Shown piece after piece: positions 1 to 5,636 of a DNA stretch of 6,803 bases. A program made the position numbers and the translations under genes. Under the pieces are notes generated by a model that made no database searches, was not told the origin of the DNA, and saw only the letters and a program-made list of their open reading frames with translations. This stretch comes from Chloroflexota bacterium (GTDB lineage Bacteria > Chloroflexota > Limnocylindria > QHBO01): positions 1-6,803 of the forward strand of contig VBJP01000085.1 in NCBI GenBank assembly GCA_005880165.1, in the 5' to 3' direction. Numbering within the stretch: position 1 is the stretch's first letter; each line of letters begins with the position of its first letter.

Positions 1-759
1 TGAGGCCTCCACGGTGACGTGCGCCCCGTTGCCCACCTCGAGCTCACCCCAGGACCAGTCGTCCACGTCCACCGGCTCATGGGCGCCATCGGCGCCCGGG
101 CGGGACGGAACCACCGTGCGCGCCGACGCCGCGACCAGCCGAGCGTCGCCGAGCAGGAAGCGCAGGGCGTCGATCAGGTGCACACCGAGGTCGAGCATCG
201 CTCCGCCACCAGCCGAAGCCGCACGAAGCCGCCACGAGATGGGCCGTGCAGGATCCAGGTAGCTCCCGTGGAAGCTGCCCGTCCGCCCATGGCGAACCTC
301 GCCGATGGCTCCTTCGCGGATGAGAGCACGCGCCTCCACGATCGCCGGCTCGTACCGCAGCACGAGCCCGGGCTGGCTGGGCAGATCGACGTCGAGCCCA
401 TGCGTGGCGAGCGACTCGGCCTCCTGGCGGGTGCGCCCGATGGGTTTCTCGAGGTAGAGCGCCCGGTTGGCGTCGAGCACCTCGCGCGCCTGGGCCGCGT
501 GGCGGTCGTTTCGGCTCGCGACGTCCACCAGTTGCAGCTCGTGGTCCGTAAGCGCCTCCTCGAGGGTCTCGACCACGCGCCGCACGCCAAGCGCCTCGGC
601 TTCGTCGCGCACCGCCGCCGGCCGCTCGGTGACGATCGTCGACACGACCGGAAGCACGGATCCGGGCCGCACCACGGGTAGATCGCGCAGCGCCGAGAGG
701 TGGCTGCGCGCGATCGATCCGAATCCGACGATCGCAATGGGGACGCTCGGCGGAGGCAT
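1..759 (-). CDS. Gfo/Idh/MocA family NAD(P)-dependent oxidoreductase, 3' end outside window
   Basis: The reading frame is open from an ATG at 759 to the window edge, giving 253 visible residues. Family members usually have about 330-400, so roughly a quarter to a third of the C-terminus is missing. The N-terminus is a Rossmann dinucleotide-binding fold with the glycine motif VGFGSIARSH (residues 11-20). The family hallmark LYLEKPIGR (101-109) contains the EKP lysine, Lys105, expected at the active site. In the second domain, GGGAMLDLGVHLIDALR (184-200) is the classic (G)GxxxDxGxHxxD signature with His194. Such enzymes oxidise or reduce sugars, inositols and related compounds in the cytoplasm; the substrate cannot be read from sequence. 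An in-frame GTG at 780 is an alternative start, but the ATG places the Rossmann strand at the usual distance from the N-terminus. No strong Shine-Dalgarno is seen. The gene is divergent from the GH18 gene. Confidence 0.92.
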   Translation of the reverse strand, partial: MPPPSVPIAIVGFGSIARSHLSALRDLPVVRPGSVLPVVSTIVTERPAAVRDEAEALGVRRVVETLEEALTDHELQLVDVASRNDRHAAQAREVLDANRALYLEKPIGRTRQEAESLATHGLDVDLPSQPGLVLRYEPAIVEARALIREGAIGEVRHGRTGSFHGSYLDPARPISWRLRAASAGGGAMLDLGVHLIDALRFLLGDARLVAASARTVVPSRPGADGAHEPVDVDDWSWGELEVGNGAHVTVEAS

Positions 760-849
760 CGAGCGAATCGTAGCCCCCACTTGAGGCCGGAGCGATAATC
801 AGCGCAGCTCCCCGAGCGAGCCGGATCGCGTCATATCGGTATTCGCTCG
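760..849. repeat. 9-bp perfect inverted repeat flanking the divergent spacer
   Basis: CGAGCGAAT at 760-768 and ATTCGCTCG at 841-849 are exact reverse complements. Read on each gene's own strand, the same ATTCGCTCG stands just upstream of the start codon: directly next to the ATG of the minus-strand oxidoreductase, and 11 bases before the ATG of the GH18 gene, overlapping its ribosome-binding site. It could be a shared operator or shared 5'-UTR element, or chance in GC-rich DNA. Confidence 0.45.
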
Positions 850-860
850 GGAGAACGTCC
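760..860. promoter_or_regulatory. Divergent intergenic region, likely containing two promoters
   Basis: This 101-bp spacer separates two divergently transcribed genes, so it must carry or overlap the promoters of both. The only AT-rich patch is 794-802. On the plus strand it contains GATAAT (794-799), a five-of-six match to a -10 box, and on the minus strand GATTAT. Neither has a convincing -35 partner at normal spacing, so I do not assign promoters precisely. GGGAG at 849-853, seven bases before the ATG at 861, is a good Shine-Dalgarno for the GH18 gene. Confidence 0.5.
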
Positions 861-1901
861 ATGCGCCCACGTCGACCTGCCCGCGTCGGGGCCCTTGCGG
901 GCACGCTGATCAGCATCGCGCTCGGGATGGCCGGAGCCTCGCCGCTTCCCGTCATTGCCGCCACGGCGCTTCCGAACCACGTCTACTCCCCCTACTTCGA
1001 GACGTGGACGAGCGACAGCCTTGCGACCATCGCTTCTCAGTCCGGGGCGAAGTACCTGACGCTCGCCTTCCTCGAGACCCTTGGCAAGAGCTCCTGCACG
1101 CTGGCCTGGAACGGGGTGAGCAGCCAGACCGTCACGTCGGGCCGCTACCTGAGCGACATCGCCGCGCTGCGCGCCTCGGGCGGCGACGTCATCCCGTCGT
1201 TCGGCGGCTGGAGCGCGGACCAGGGTGGGACGGAGATCGGCGATTCGTGCAAGGACGTGAACCAGATCGTCGCCGCCTACGAGCAGGTGATCACCACCTA
1301 CGAGGTGGCCCGCCTCGACTTGGACATCGAAGGACGATCCCTGACCAGGACCGATGGCATCGACCGGCGCAACAAGGCGATCAAGCTCCTCCAGGACTGG
1401 GCGACCGCCAACGGGCGACCCCTCACCATCTCGTACACGCTGCCGACGTCCGCGACGGGCCTGGAGACCTCGGGGAAGGCGGTCCTCGAGAATGCGGTGG
1501 CGAATGGCGTGCGCATCGATATCGTGCAGCCCATGGTCTTCGACTATTACGACCGGACCACTACGGACATGGGCACGGCCGCCATCAATGCGGTGACCGG
1601 CCTGCGCAACTACCTGCCCGGCGTGGTCCCCAACAAGACCGATGCGCAGTACTGGTCGATGATCGGGCTGACGATCATGAACGGCATCGACGACTACCCA
1701 AGGAAGACGGAGGTGACCACCCTGGCGCACACCCAGCAGATCCTGGCCTTTGCCCAGTCGAAGGGAATGAGCGTCCTCTCGATGTGGGCCATCCAGCGCG
1801 ACAACGGCGGCTGCCCCCGCAACGGCGGCGCCAACGACTGCTCCGGGATCGTGCAGAACACCTGGGACTTCAGCCACATCCTCGAGCCATTCACCGGATG
1901 A
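861..1901 (+). CDS. Secreted glycoside hydrolase family 18 (chitinase-like) protein
   Basis: The 346-residue product begins with a basic n-region and a hydrophobic stretch (about residues 8-33) ending near VIAATA, a typical Sec signal peptide with cleavage near residue 35. The rest is one GH18 TIM barrel with no visible carbohydrate-binding module. PSFGGWSA (112-119) is the SxGG motif on strand 3. RLDLDIEG (151-158) is the catalytic strand-4 motif, with Glu157 as predicted acid/base and Asp155 and Asp153 before it. QPMVFDYYD (223-231) matches the strand-6 tyrosine region, and SMWAIQRDNG (307-316) is the terminal-barrel tryptophan motif of the ChiD-like bacterial subgroup. The first Asp of the DxxDxDxE consensus is Ala150. 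Four cysteines (79, 130, 318, 327) could form two disulfides outside the cell. Expected activity is hydrolysis of beta-1,4-GlcNAc polymers such as chitin, but a non-chitin GlcNAc substrate is possible. The start is supported by GGGAG seven bases upstream. Confidence 0.9.
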   Translation: MRPRRPARVGALAGTLISIALGMAGASPLPVIAATALPNHVYSPYFETWTSDSLATIASQSGAKYLTLAFLETLGKSSCTLAWNGVSSQTVTSGRYLSDIAALRASGGDVIPSFGGWSADQGGTEIGDSCKDVNQIVAAYEQVITTYEVARLDLDIEGRSLTRTDGIDRRNKAIKLLQDWATANGRPLTISYTLPTSATGLETSGKAVLENAVANGVRIDIVQPMVFDYYDRTTTDMGTAAINAVTGLRNYLPGVVPNKTDAQYWSMIGLTIMNGIDDYPRKTEVTTLAHTQQILAFAQSKGMSVLSMWAIQRDNGGCPRNGGANDCSGIVQNTWDFSHILEPFTG

Positions 1902-1932
1902 TGTTGGTGCAGGATAGCGAACGTGCCCCGGC
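1902..1932. other. Short convergent spacer without a recognisable terminator
   Basis: Thirty-one bases separate the stop of the GH18 gene from the stop of the minus-strand signal peptidase gene. I see no GC-rich hairpin followed by a T-run on either strand, so transcription from both sides probably ends by another mechanism or reads into the opposing gene. Confidence 0.5.
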
Positions 1933-2496
1933 TCACGAATCCACCTGAGCAGGGACGCGCGGACCACGAGATGACCGCGCGTGCGTTGGACGCCGTCGGG
2001 AGCCAATGCTCGGCGGTGCCCTGGGGCTTCGTTTCCACGCCATGACCATCGCCACCATCACTGCGGCAGCGAACGCAGCGAGCAGCAGGGGCTGATGCAG
2101 CGCTGCGAGGATCCGCCCAAGCCCGGGTGCGGCGACCCAGGCTTCCCCGACGATGTCGCTCGCATGCGGGTTCCAGGGATCGAGTGAGGGGTTGTTGTCT
2201 CCGCGGAGCGTGAAGCCGTTTTCGTCACCGCCGACGATGCGATGGATCACGATGTGGCCCGCGCCGATTTCGCCGCCGGGCACCCGATAGGCCACAACCT
2301 CGCCCACCCGATACTCGGAGGCTTGCCGAACGATGACCAGGTCGCCGGCCGCGTATGTGGGCTGCATGGAGCTGCCGCGGATGATGATGTAGGTCACTGG
2401 GCCGCCCAGTGAGGCAGGGCGCAGCAGCAGTGCCCAGGCGACGAGCACGAGCGCGAGCGCAGCCAGGCTCAGGTAGCTCCGTACTCTCGTGCTCAT
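1933..2496 (-). CDS. SipW-like (ER/archaeal-type) signal peptidase I
   Basis: This membrane-bound serine protease cleaves signal peptides from exported proteins on the outer face of the membrane. The 187 residues hold an N-terminal transmembrane helix (about 7-27), a catalytic domain, a second helix (about 136-154) and an arginine-rich tail (155-187). RGSSMQPTYAAGDLVIV (40-56) is the conserved box with the nucleophile Ser43. HIVIHRIVGG (81-90) has His85 where ordinary bacterial LepB enzymes carry the general-base lysine. RGDNNPSLD (98-106) supplies the conserved aspartates. This Ser-His-Asp pattern and the C-terminal helix place it with Bacillus SipW and archaeal/ER peptidases (S26B type). 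The ATG overlaps the stop of the upstream DNRLRE gene as ATGA, so translation is probably coupled; there is no clear Shine-Dalgarno. It is the last gene of a cluster of three secreted proteins, which are its likely substrates. Confidence 0.93.
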   Translation of the reverse strand: MSTRVRSYLSLAALALVLVAWALLLRPASLGGPVTYIIIRGSSMQPTYAAGDLVIVRQASEYRVGEVVAYRVPGGEIGAGHIVIHRIVGGDENGFTLRGDNNPSLDPWNPHASDIVGEAWVAAPGLGRILAALHQPLLLAAFAAAVMVAMVMAWKRSPRAPPSIGSRRRPTHARSSRGPRVPAQVDS

Positions 2497-3212
2497 GGCA
2501 CGCTCACATAGGTGACAACCAGCTGCGGGAGCTGGGCCACGGTGGCGAGCTCCTTGCTCGAGAAGGTCACCGTCCGGGTTGTGGCCGAGCCCTCGACGTC
2601 GTCGCGCAGCATCCAGCCAAAGTTGGTGACGCTCCCCGCGACGAAACTGGCGACGTCGGTCGTCACGGTGCCGCCGACGAGATAGGTGCCTGTCGTCCGA
2701 TTCTGGCAGCCTACCGGTGTGCCGGCGGTAAACGAGCCGCTGCGGGATCCACTTGCCGGGTTGTTGATGGCCGCCCCGAAGGGCTGGTTGTTCCAGGTGA
2801 TGGCCGTCTCGGTCCAGGACGCCGTCGAAGCGAACAGGTCGATCGTCCGGCACACCGCTGGAAGCGCAGTGAGGTAGAGCCGTAGTGTGCCGAGCCGAAT
2901 GACCGCGCTGGCCGGGATGGCTGGACTGCAGGTGGTCAGATCGAATTGCAGGTATGTGCGCTGGTTGATGGCACTTCCTGACGACACGTTGTTGCTGGTG
3001 AGCGTTCCGAAGTTCAAGGTCGCTGATCCCTGCCGCACCGTCGCATCGGTCACGGCGGTCGTCGTCGCGGGCGTTGCGGTGATGGTGCAGGTTTGGTACG
3101 GGGCGAGCGACTGCGAAGTCAGAGCCAGGCTCGCCGCGGAGGCCGATGACGCCGTCATGCCGACGATGAGTCCGCCGAGCGCGACGGCCACGCGCGGCCA
3201 CCGCACATTCAC
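2493..3212 (-). CDS. Secreted DNRLRE-domain protein (protein C of the SipW-like cluster)
   Basis: The 239-residue product has a signal peptide (hydrophobic 8-19, cleavage likely after SSASA at 26), then ASLALTSQSLAPYQTC (27-42), echoing the mature N-terminus of proteins A and B. Residues about 56-236 form a DNRLRE-type beta-sandwich: DATVRQGSATLNFGT (56-70), RTYLQFDLT (85-93), LGTLRLYLT (107-115), ASWTETAITWNNQPFG (131-146), TDVASFVAG (185-193), then a FSSKE motif and a closing LPQLVVTYV. This fold occurs in extracellular proteins and is associated with carbohydrate binding or surface structure; no catalytic residues are evident. Cysteines 42, 95, 121 and 169 could make two disulfides. The chosen GTG at 3212 overlaps the stop of gene B as GTGA; a second in-frame GTG at 3206 would shorten the protein by two residues. 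No Shine-Dalgarno is visible, which fits translational coupling. Confidence 0.87.
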   Translation of the reverse strand: MNVRWPRVAVALGGLIVGMTASSASAASLALTSQSLAPYQTCTITATPATTTAVTDATVRQGSATLNFGTLTSNNVSSGSAINQRTYLQFDLTTCSPAIPASAVIRLGTLRLYLTALPAVCRTIDLFASTASWTETAITWNNQPFGAAINNPASGSRSGSFTAGTPVGCQNRTTGTYLVGGTVTTDVASFVAGSVTNFGWMLRDDVEGSATTRTVTFSSKELATVAQLPQLVVTYVSVP

Positions 3213-3574
3213 GGGCCGACGAGCACCATGTCGGTCTGCGTTGCCGTCGTGACCGCCACCGGGGTTCCGAGCGTGACCGTCACCGTGCCGCCTCCGCCCG
3301 GGACGGCGGCTGAGCCACTGCTGTTGGTCACGCCATTGTTCACCGTCACCTGCAGCGTGGCGCCGCCGCATGCGGCGGGAATCCCCGAGACGGCCACGCT
3401 GACGATGGTCGCGGCGGCGAGGGTGTTCAGGACGCCGAGCCCGGCAGCGGCGCAACGCGGAACCATGATCGTGGACGCTCCGAGGGAATCCGACGAGGTC
3501 GCCGCCGAAGCGGCGGACCCCATCACGGCGCAGGCCAGGGTCAGAATTCCAAGCCCAACGGCACGCCGCCACAT
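3209..3574 (-). CDS. Small secreted SipW-cluster protein B, paralogue of A
   Basis: The 121-residue product starts with MWRR, a hydrophobic segment (about 6-22) and a signal-peptidase site near ASA-A (24-25). The mature part opens with TSSDSLGAST (26-35), then a V..C motif (Cys41) and a beta-rich, Ser/Thr/Gly-rich domain with VSGIPAACGG (62-71; Cys69) and a closing MVLVGP. The order SDSLGAxT, V..C, V(S/T)G(I/L)xAxC and a final hydrophobic strand matches protein A, so I read the two as paralogues with one disulfide each. The SLGAxT opening resembles the start of mature TasA/camelysin-type proteins. No enzyme motif, LPXTG or lipobox is present; a structural or matrix role is inferred. I prefer the ATG at 3574, with GAGG (3585-3588) ten bases upstream, to an in-frame TTG at 3589. 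Its stop overlaps the start of gene C. Confidence 0.8.
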   Translation of the reverse strand: MWRRAVGLGILTLACAVMGSAASAATSSDSLGASTIMVPRCAAAGLGVLNTLAAATIVSVAVSGIPAACGGATLQVTVNNGVTNSSGSAAVPGGGGTVTVTLGTPVAVTTATQTDMVLVGP

Positions 3575-3589
3575 GACAGCAGGCCTCAA

Positions 3590-3621
3590 GCCGGCCGGCG
3601 ACCTGGCGGCCGCCGGCCGGC
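3590..3621 (-). repeat. Intercistronic GC-rich stem-loop between genes A and B
   Basis: GCCGGCCGGCG (3590-3600) and CGCCGGCCGGC (3611-3621) are perfect 11-bp inverted repeats around a 10-base loop. The stem starts 11 bases after the stop codon of gene A and ends one base before the putative Shine-Dalgarno of gene B. No T-run follows on the minus strand, so it is not a classical intrinsic terminator. A role in partial attenuation, 3'-end stabilisation of the A message, or control of B translation fits the position. Confidence 0.7.
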
Positions 3622-3632
3622 CGCCCGAACGG

Positions 3633-4022
3633 CTAGCCGCTTATCACCACGCTGATGCCGGTCACCGAGGCCGCGGCAACGGCCGGCGAGAAGGTGGCCG
3701 CAAAGCTGGTGCCAGAGGCGGGAGTCGTCCCGGTGGCCTCGCCAAGGGAGGCGTTCCCAGCTCCGGACAGCGTGATCTTGTAGGGCTTGCTGTAGCAGGT
3801 CGCGGCCAGGCCGGTGACCGTGACGGTCCCGACTGTGTAGCCGGGCGCAGCCGCCGAATAGGTGCTGGTGTAGGTGGCGTTCAACGCGCCGGCCTGGCAG
3901 GCGGCCACGGTGGCAGTGCCAGCACCAAGGCTGTCGGACGTGAGGTTGAGGCTGGCCGCAAGTCCGTAGACCCCGGCGAAGGTGATAAGGCCGGCGATGA
4001 TCGCCGCAAGGATGCGCTTCAC
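3633..4022 (-). CDS. Small secreted SipW-cluster protein A (first gene of cluster)
   Basis: The 129-residue product has a signal peptide MKRILAAIIAG followed by a hydrophobic run to about residue 22. The likely mature start is ASLNLTSDSLGAGTATVAAC (23-42). Its SLGAGTATV is close in form to the FAxGTLDL that begins mature SipW substrates such as TasA. The rest is a compact beta-rich domain with YTVGTVTVTGLAATC (62-76) and alternating hydrophobic residues, ending in GISVVISG. Cys42 and Cys76 probably pair. There is no catalytic motif, sorting signal or lipobox, so a secreted structural subunit is the best inference. The start is GTG at 4022; GGGG eight bases upstream is the probable ribosome-binding site, and no better in-frame start is seen nearby. 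As first gene, and separated from B by a strong stem-loop, it may be the most abundant product. Confidence 0.82.
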   Translation of the reverse strand: MKRILAAIIAGLITFAGVYGLAASLNLTSDSLGAGTATVAACQAGALNATYTSTYSAAAPGYTVGTVTVTGLAATCYSKPYKITLSGAGNASLGEATGTTPASGTSFAATFSPAVAAASVTGISVVISG

Positions 4023-4045
4023 GGAAATGACCCCGCTGTAGTTGT

Positions 4046-4089
4046 GATTCCCGAAGGCAGCGCTTCGGCGTCGAAGGCGAATGGGAATC
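4046..4089 (-). promoter_or_regulatory. Candidate structured 5' leader upstream of gene A
   Basis: GATTCCC (4046-4052) and GGGAATC (4083-4089) are perfect 7-bp inverted repeats enclosing further arms. CCGAAG (4051-4056) pairs with CTTCGG (4063-4068), and the same CTTCG (4063-4067) can instead pair with CGAAG (4072-4076). The RNA read on the minus strand therefore has two mutually exclusive inner hairpins, about 24-67 bases before the GTG of gene A. I do not recognise a known riboswitch class. It could be an attenuator-like or RNA-stability element, or incidental folding of GC-rich sequence. Confidence 0.35.
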
Positions 4090-4117
4090 GCGGGCCATCG
4101 ACCGTGCGCCCATTTCA

Positions 4118-4130
4118 GCAGGTGACCTGC
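4118..4130. promoter_or_regulatory. 13-bp palindrome, possible operator
   Basis: GCAGGTGACCTGC is a perfect 6-bp inverted repeat around one central base, about 95 bp upstream of the gene A start. Its size and symmetry suit a dimeric repressor or activator site near a promoter. No regulator is encoded in the window, and no second copy was noticed elsewhere in the spacer. Confidence 0.35.
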
Positions 4131-4198
4131 GCGGTCGCTACGGGACTACGAACCACCGCGAGTAGTACGAACGTTCCGCGGCTTGGCACCCGCTGGTC

Positions 4199-5632
4199 CT
4201 AGCGTTCGCCAGCCTTGAGGACCGATTTGGCCGCGAGGTGCCCGCACATGCCGTGGACACCGCCGCCTGGTGGGGTCGAGGATGAGCAGATGAAGATGGC
4301 TGGGTCCGGAGTCGAGTAGGGATCAAGCCGCAGAGTCGGTCGCGTGAAGAGCTGGCCGAGATCCTGGCGCCCACCATTGATGTCGCCCCCGACGTAATTG
4401 GCGTTGTAGGTCTCGAGCTGCGCTGGGCCCATCGCATGACGGCCAAGGATCCGGTCCCGGAGGCCAGGCGCGAAGCGCTCGATCTGGTCGATGATCCGAT
4501 CGCTCATGTCCACCGGCGAGCCGTTCGGGACGTGGCAGTAGGCCCACACCGTGTGCTTGCCATCGGGCGCTCGCGAGGCGTCGAAGAGGCTGTGCTGCGC
4601 GAGCAGGACGAACGGTCGCTCCGGGTTGCGCCCCCGGGCCACCTCCCGTTCGGAGGCGGCGATCTCCTCGAAGGTGCCACCCAGGTGCACCGTCCCGGCG
4701 CCGGCGAGCTCGGGGTTGCGCCAGGGGATGGGCCCGTCGAGCGCCAGGTCGAGCTTGAAGGCGCCGGGCCCGTACCGATACCTCCGCAGGCCACGCTCGT
4801 AGCGGATTCCCATCCGGTCGCCGGCGATCGCGAGCAGCTGGCGCGGCGTCACATCGAAGAGCGCCGCGCCATGCGGAGGCAGGTCCGCGAGCCGGTCGAT
4901 GCGCCGGTCGGTGACCACCTCGCCACCCAATCCCGTCAGCTCGGCGGCCAGGACCTCGGCGAGCCGCGACGACCCCCCGCGGACGATCGGCCAGCCCACC
5001 GCGTGCGCGCTCGCCAGGAAGAGGAGCGCGAAGGCGCCGCTGATCGGCTCCTCGAGGCGGAGCATCGAGTGCGCGGCGCACCCGGCCAGCAGTGCGCGGG
5101 CGGGTGGATCGGCGAACGAACGCACAAGCCACGAGGCTGGCTGCAGCGCCCCGAGCCCGAAACGTGCCAGCCCAAAGGCGCGATCTGGCTGAAACGGGAT
5201 GTGGAAGGGCGCCAGCACGTCTTCGATCAACGCGCCCCAGCTCGCCAGCGTGGGACCGATGAAGCGGCGGTAGGCCGCCCCGTCCCGCCCCAGCGAGGCC
5301 GCGGTGGCTGCGACGTCGCGCGTCACCAGGGCCGCCGAGCCGTCATCCAGGGGATGGGCGAGCGAGACGGGCGGCTCGATCCATTCCAGGCCGTGCCGTC
5401 CCAGGTCGAGGGTCGCGAAGAATGGAGAGGCACGAGCCAGCGGATGGATCGCGCTGCACACGTCGTGCACGAAGCCGGGGAGGGTGAGCTCCGCTGAACG
5501 CATGCCGCCGCCAACCGTCGAAGCCGCCTCGAAGAGGGCCACCGAGCGGTTGGCCTGCGCAAGGGTGATGGCGGCCGCGAGGCCGTTTGGGCCACTGCCG
5601 ATCACCACCGCGTCGTAGTGCTCGCGGGTCAT
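4199..5632 (-). CDS. FAD-dependent oxidoreductase, PYROXD2 / phytoene-desaturase-like
   Basis: The 477-residue product begins with a textbook FAD-binding fold: YDAVVIGSGPNGLAAAITLA (6-25) with Gly12, Gly14 and Gly17, and Glu35 at the end of the second strand for the ribose. STVGGGMRSAELTLPGFVHD (38-57) is the second conserved segment of the CrtI/PYROXD2 group. The C-terminal SSTPPGGGVHGMCGHLAA (about residues 450-467) is the closing FAD-contact motif. Length is normal for the family, and no signal peptide is present. Relatives desaturate or isomerise carotenoids or act on unknown, often lipid-like, substrates; no carotenoid genes such as crtB are in this window, so the substrate is open. The ATG lies four bases after the stop of the LMF-family gene, so the two are very likely cotranscribed. 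The stop precedes the 176-bp spacer before gene A. Confidence 0.9.
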   Translation of the reverse strand: MTREHYDAVVIGSGPNGLAAAITLAQANRSVALFEAASTVGGGMRSAELTLPGFVHDVCSAIHPLARASPFFATLDLGRHGLEWIEPPVSLAHPLDDGSAALVTRDVAATAASLGRDGAAYRRFIGPTLASWGALIEDVLAPFHIPFQPDRAFGLARFGLGALQPASWLVRSFADPPARALLAGCAAHSMLRLEEPISGAFALLFLASAHAVGWPIVRGGSSRLAEVLAAELTGLGGEVVTDRRIDRLADLPPHGAALFDVTPRQLLAIAGDRMGIRYERGLRRYRYGPGAFKLDLALDGPIPWRNPELAGAGTVHLGGTFEEIAASEREVARGRNPERPFVLLAQHSLFDASRAPDGKHTVWAYCHVPNGSPVDMSDRIIDQIERFAPGLRDRILGRHAMGPAQLETYNANYVGGDINGGRQDLGQLFTRPTLRLDPYSTPDPAIFICSSSTPPGGGVHGMCGHLAAKSVLKAGER

Positions 5633-5636
5633 GAGC

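Larger units (their letters stand above)
4023..4198. other. Intergenic leader/promoter region of the A-B-C-signal peptidase cluster
   Basis: This 176-bp non-coding stretch lies between the FAD oxidoreductase stop and the GTG of gene A, all on the minus strand. No convincing -10/-35 pair and no U-tract terminator were found. It contains two copies of TACGAAC (4147-4153 and 4166-4172, 19 bp apart), an 8-bp palindrome GAACGTTC (4169-4176), a 13-bp palindrome (4118-4130) and a complex inverted-repeat block (4046-4089). Gene A could use its own promoter here or be read through from upstream. Confidence 0.5.

Noticed and set aside
831..2006. Long open reading frame on the minus strand across the GH18 gene
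   Set aside because: The plus-strand product has clear GH18 motifs and a signal peptide, while the antisense frame gives an Arg/Gly/Asp-rich sequence with no recognisable domain. Such frames are expected opposite GC-rich codons.
3363..3378. 16-bp perfect palindrome CCGCCGCATGCGGCGG inside gene B
   Set aside because: It coincides with codons for the conserved Ala-Ala-Cys-Gly-Gly stretch (C69) and is readily explained by GC-rich codon choice, so I do not treat it as a regulatory site.
4147..4176. Two TACGAAC heptamers 19 bp apart and an overlapping GAACGTTC palindrome
   Set aside because: They are short, unmatched elsewhere in the spacer and not aligned with a promoter-like pair; recorded in the spacer entry but too weak to call an operator.
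3228..4202. 324-codon open frame on the plus strand opposite genes A and B
   Set aside because: It covers two signal-peptide proteins and the non-coding spacer on the other strand, has low-complexity composition after its first third, and shows no domain.
4436..5497. 353-codon plus-strand frame inside the FAD oxidoreductase
   Set aside because: It is the antisense shadow of a gene with intact FAD motifs; its translation is charged and repetitive without family resemblance.
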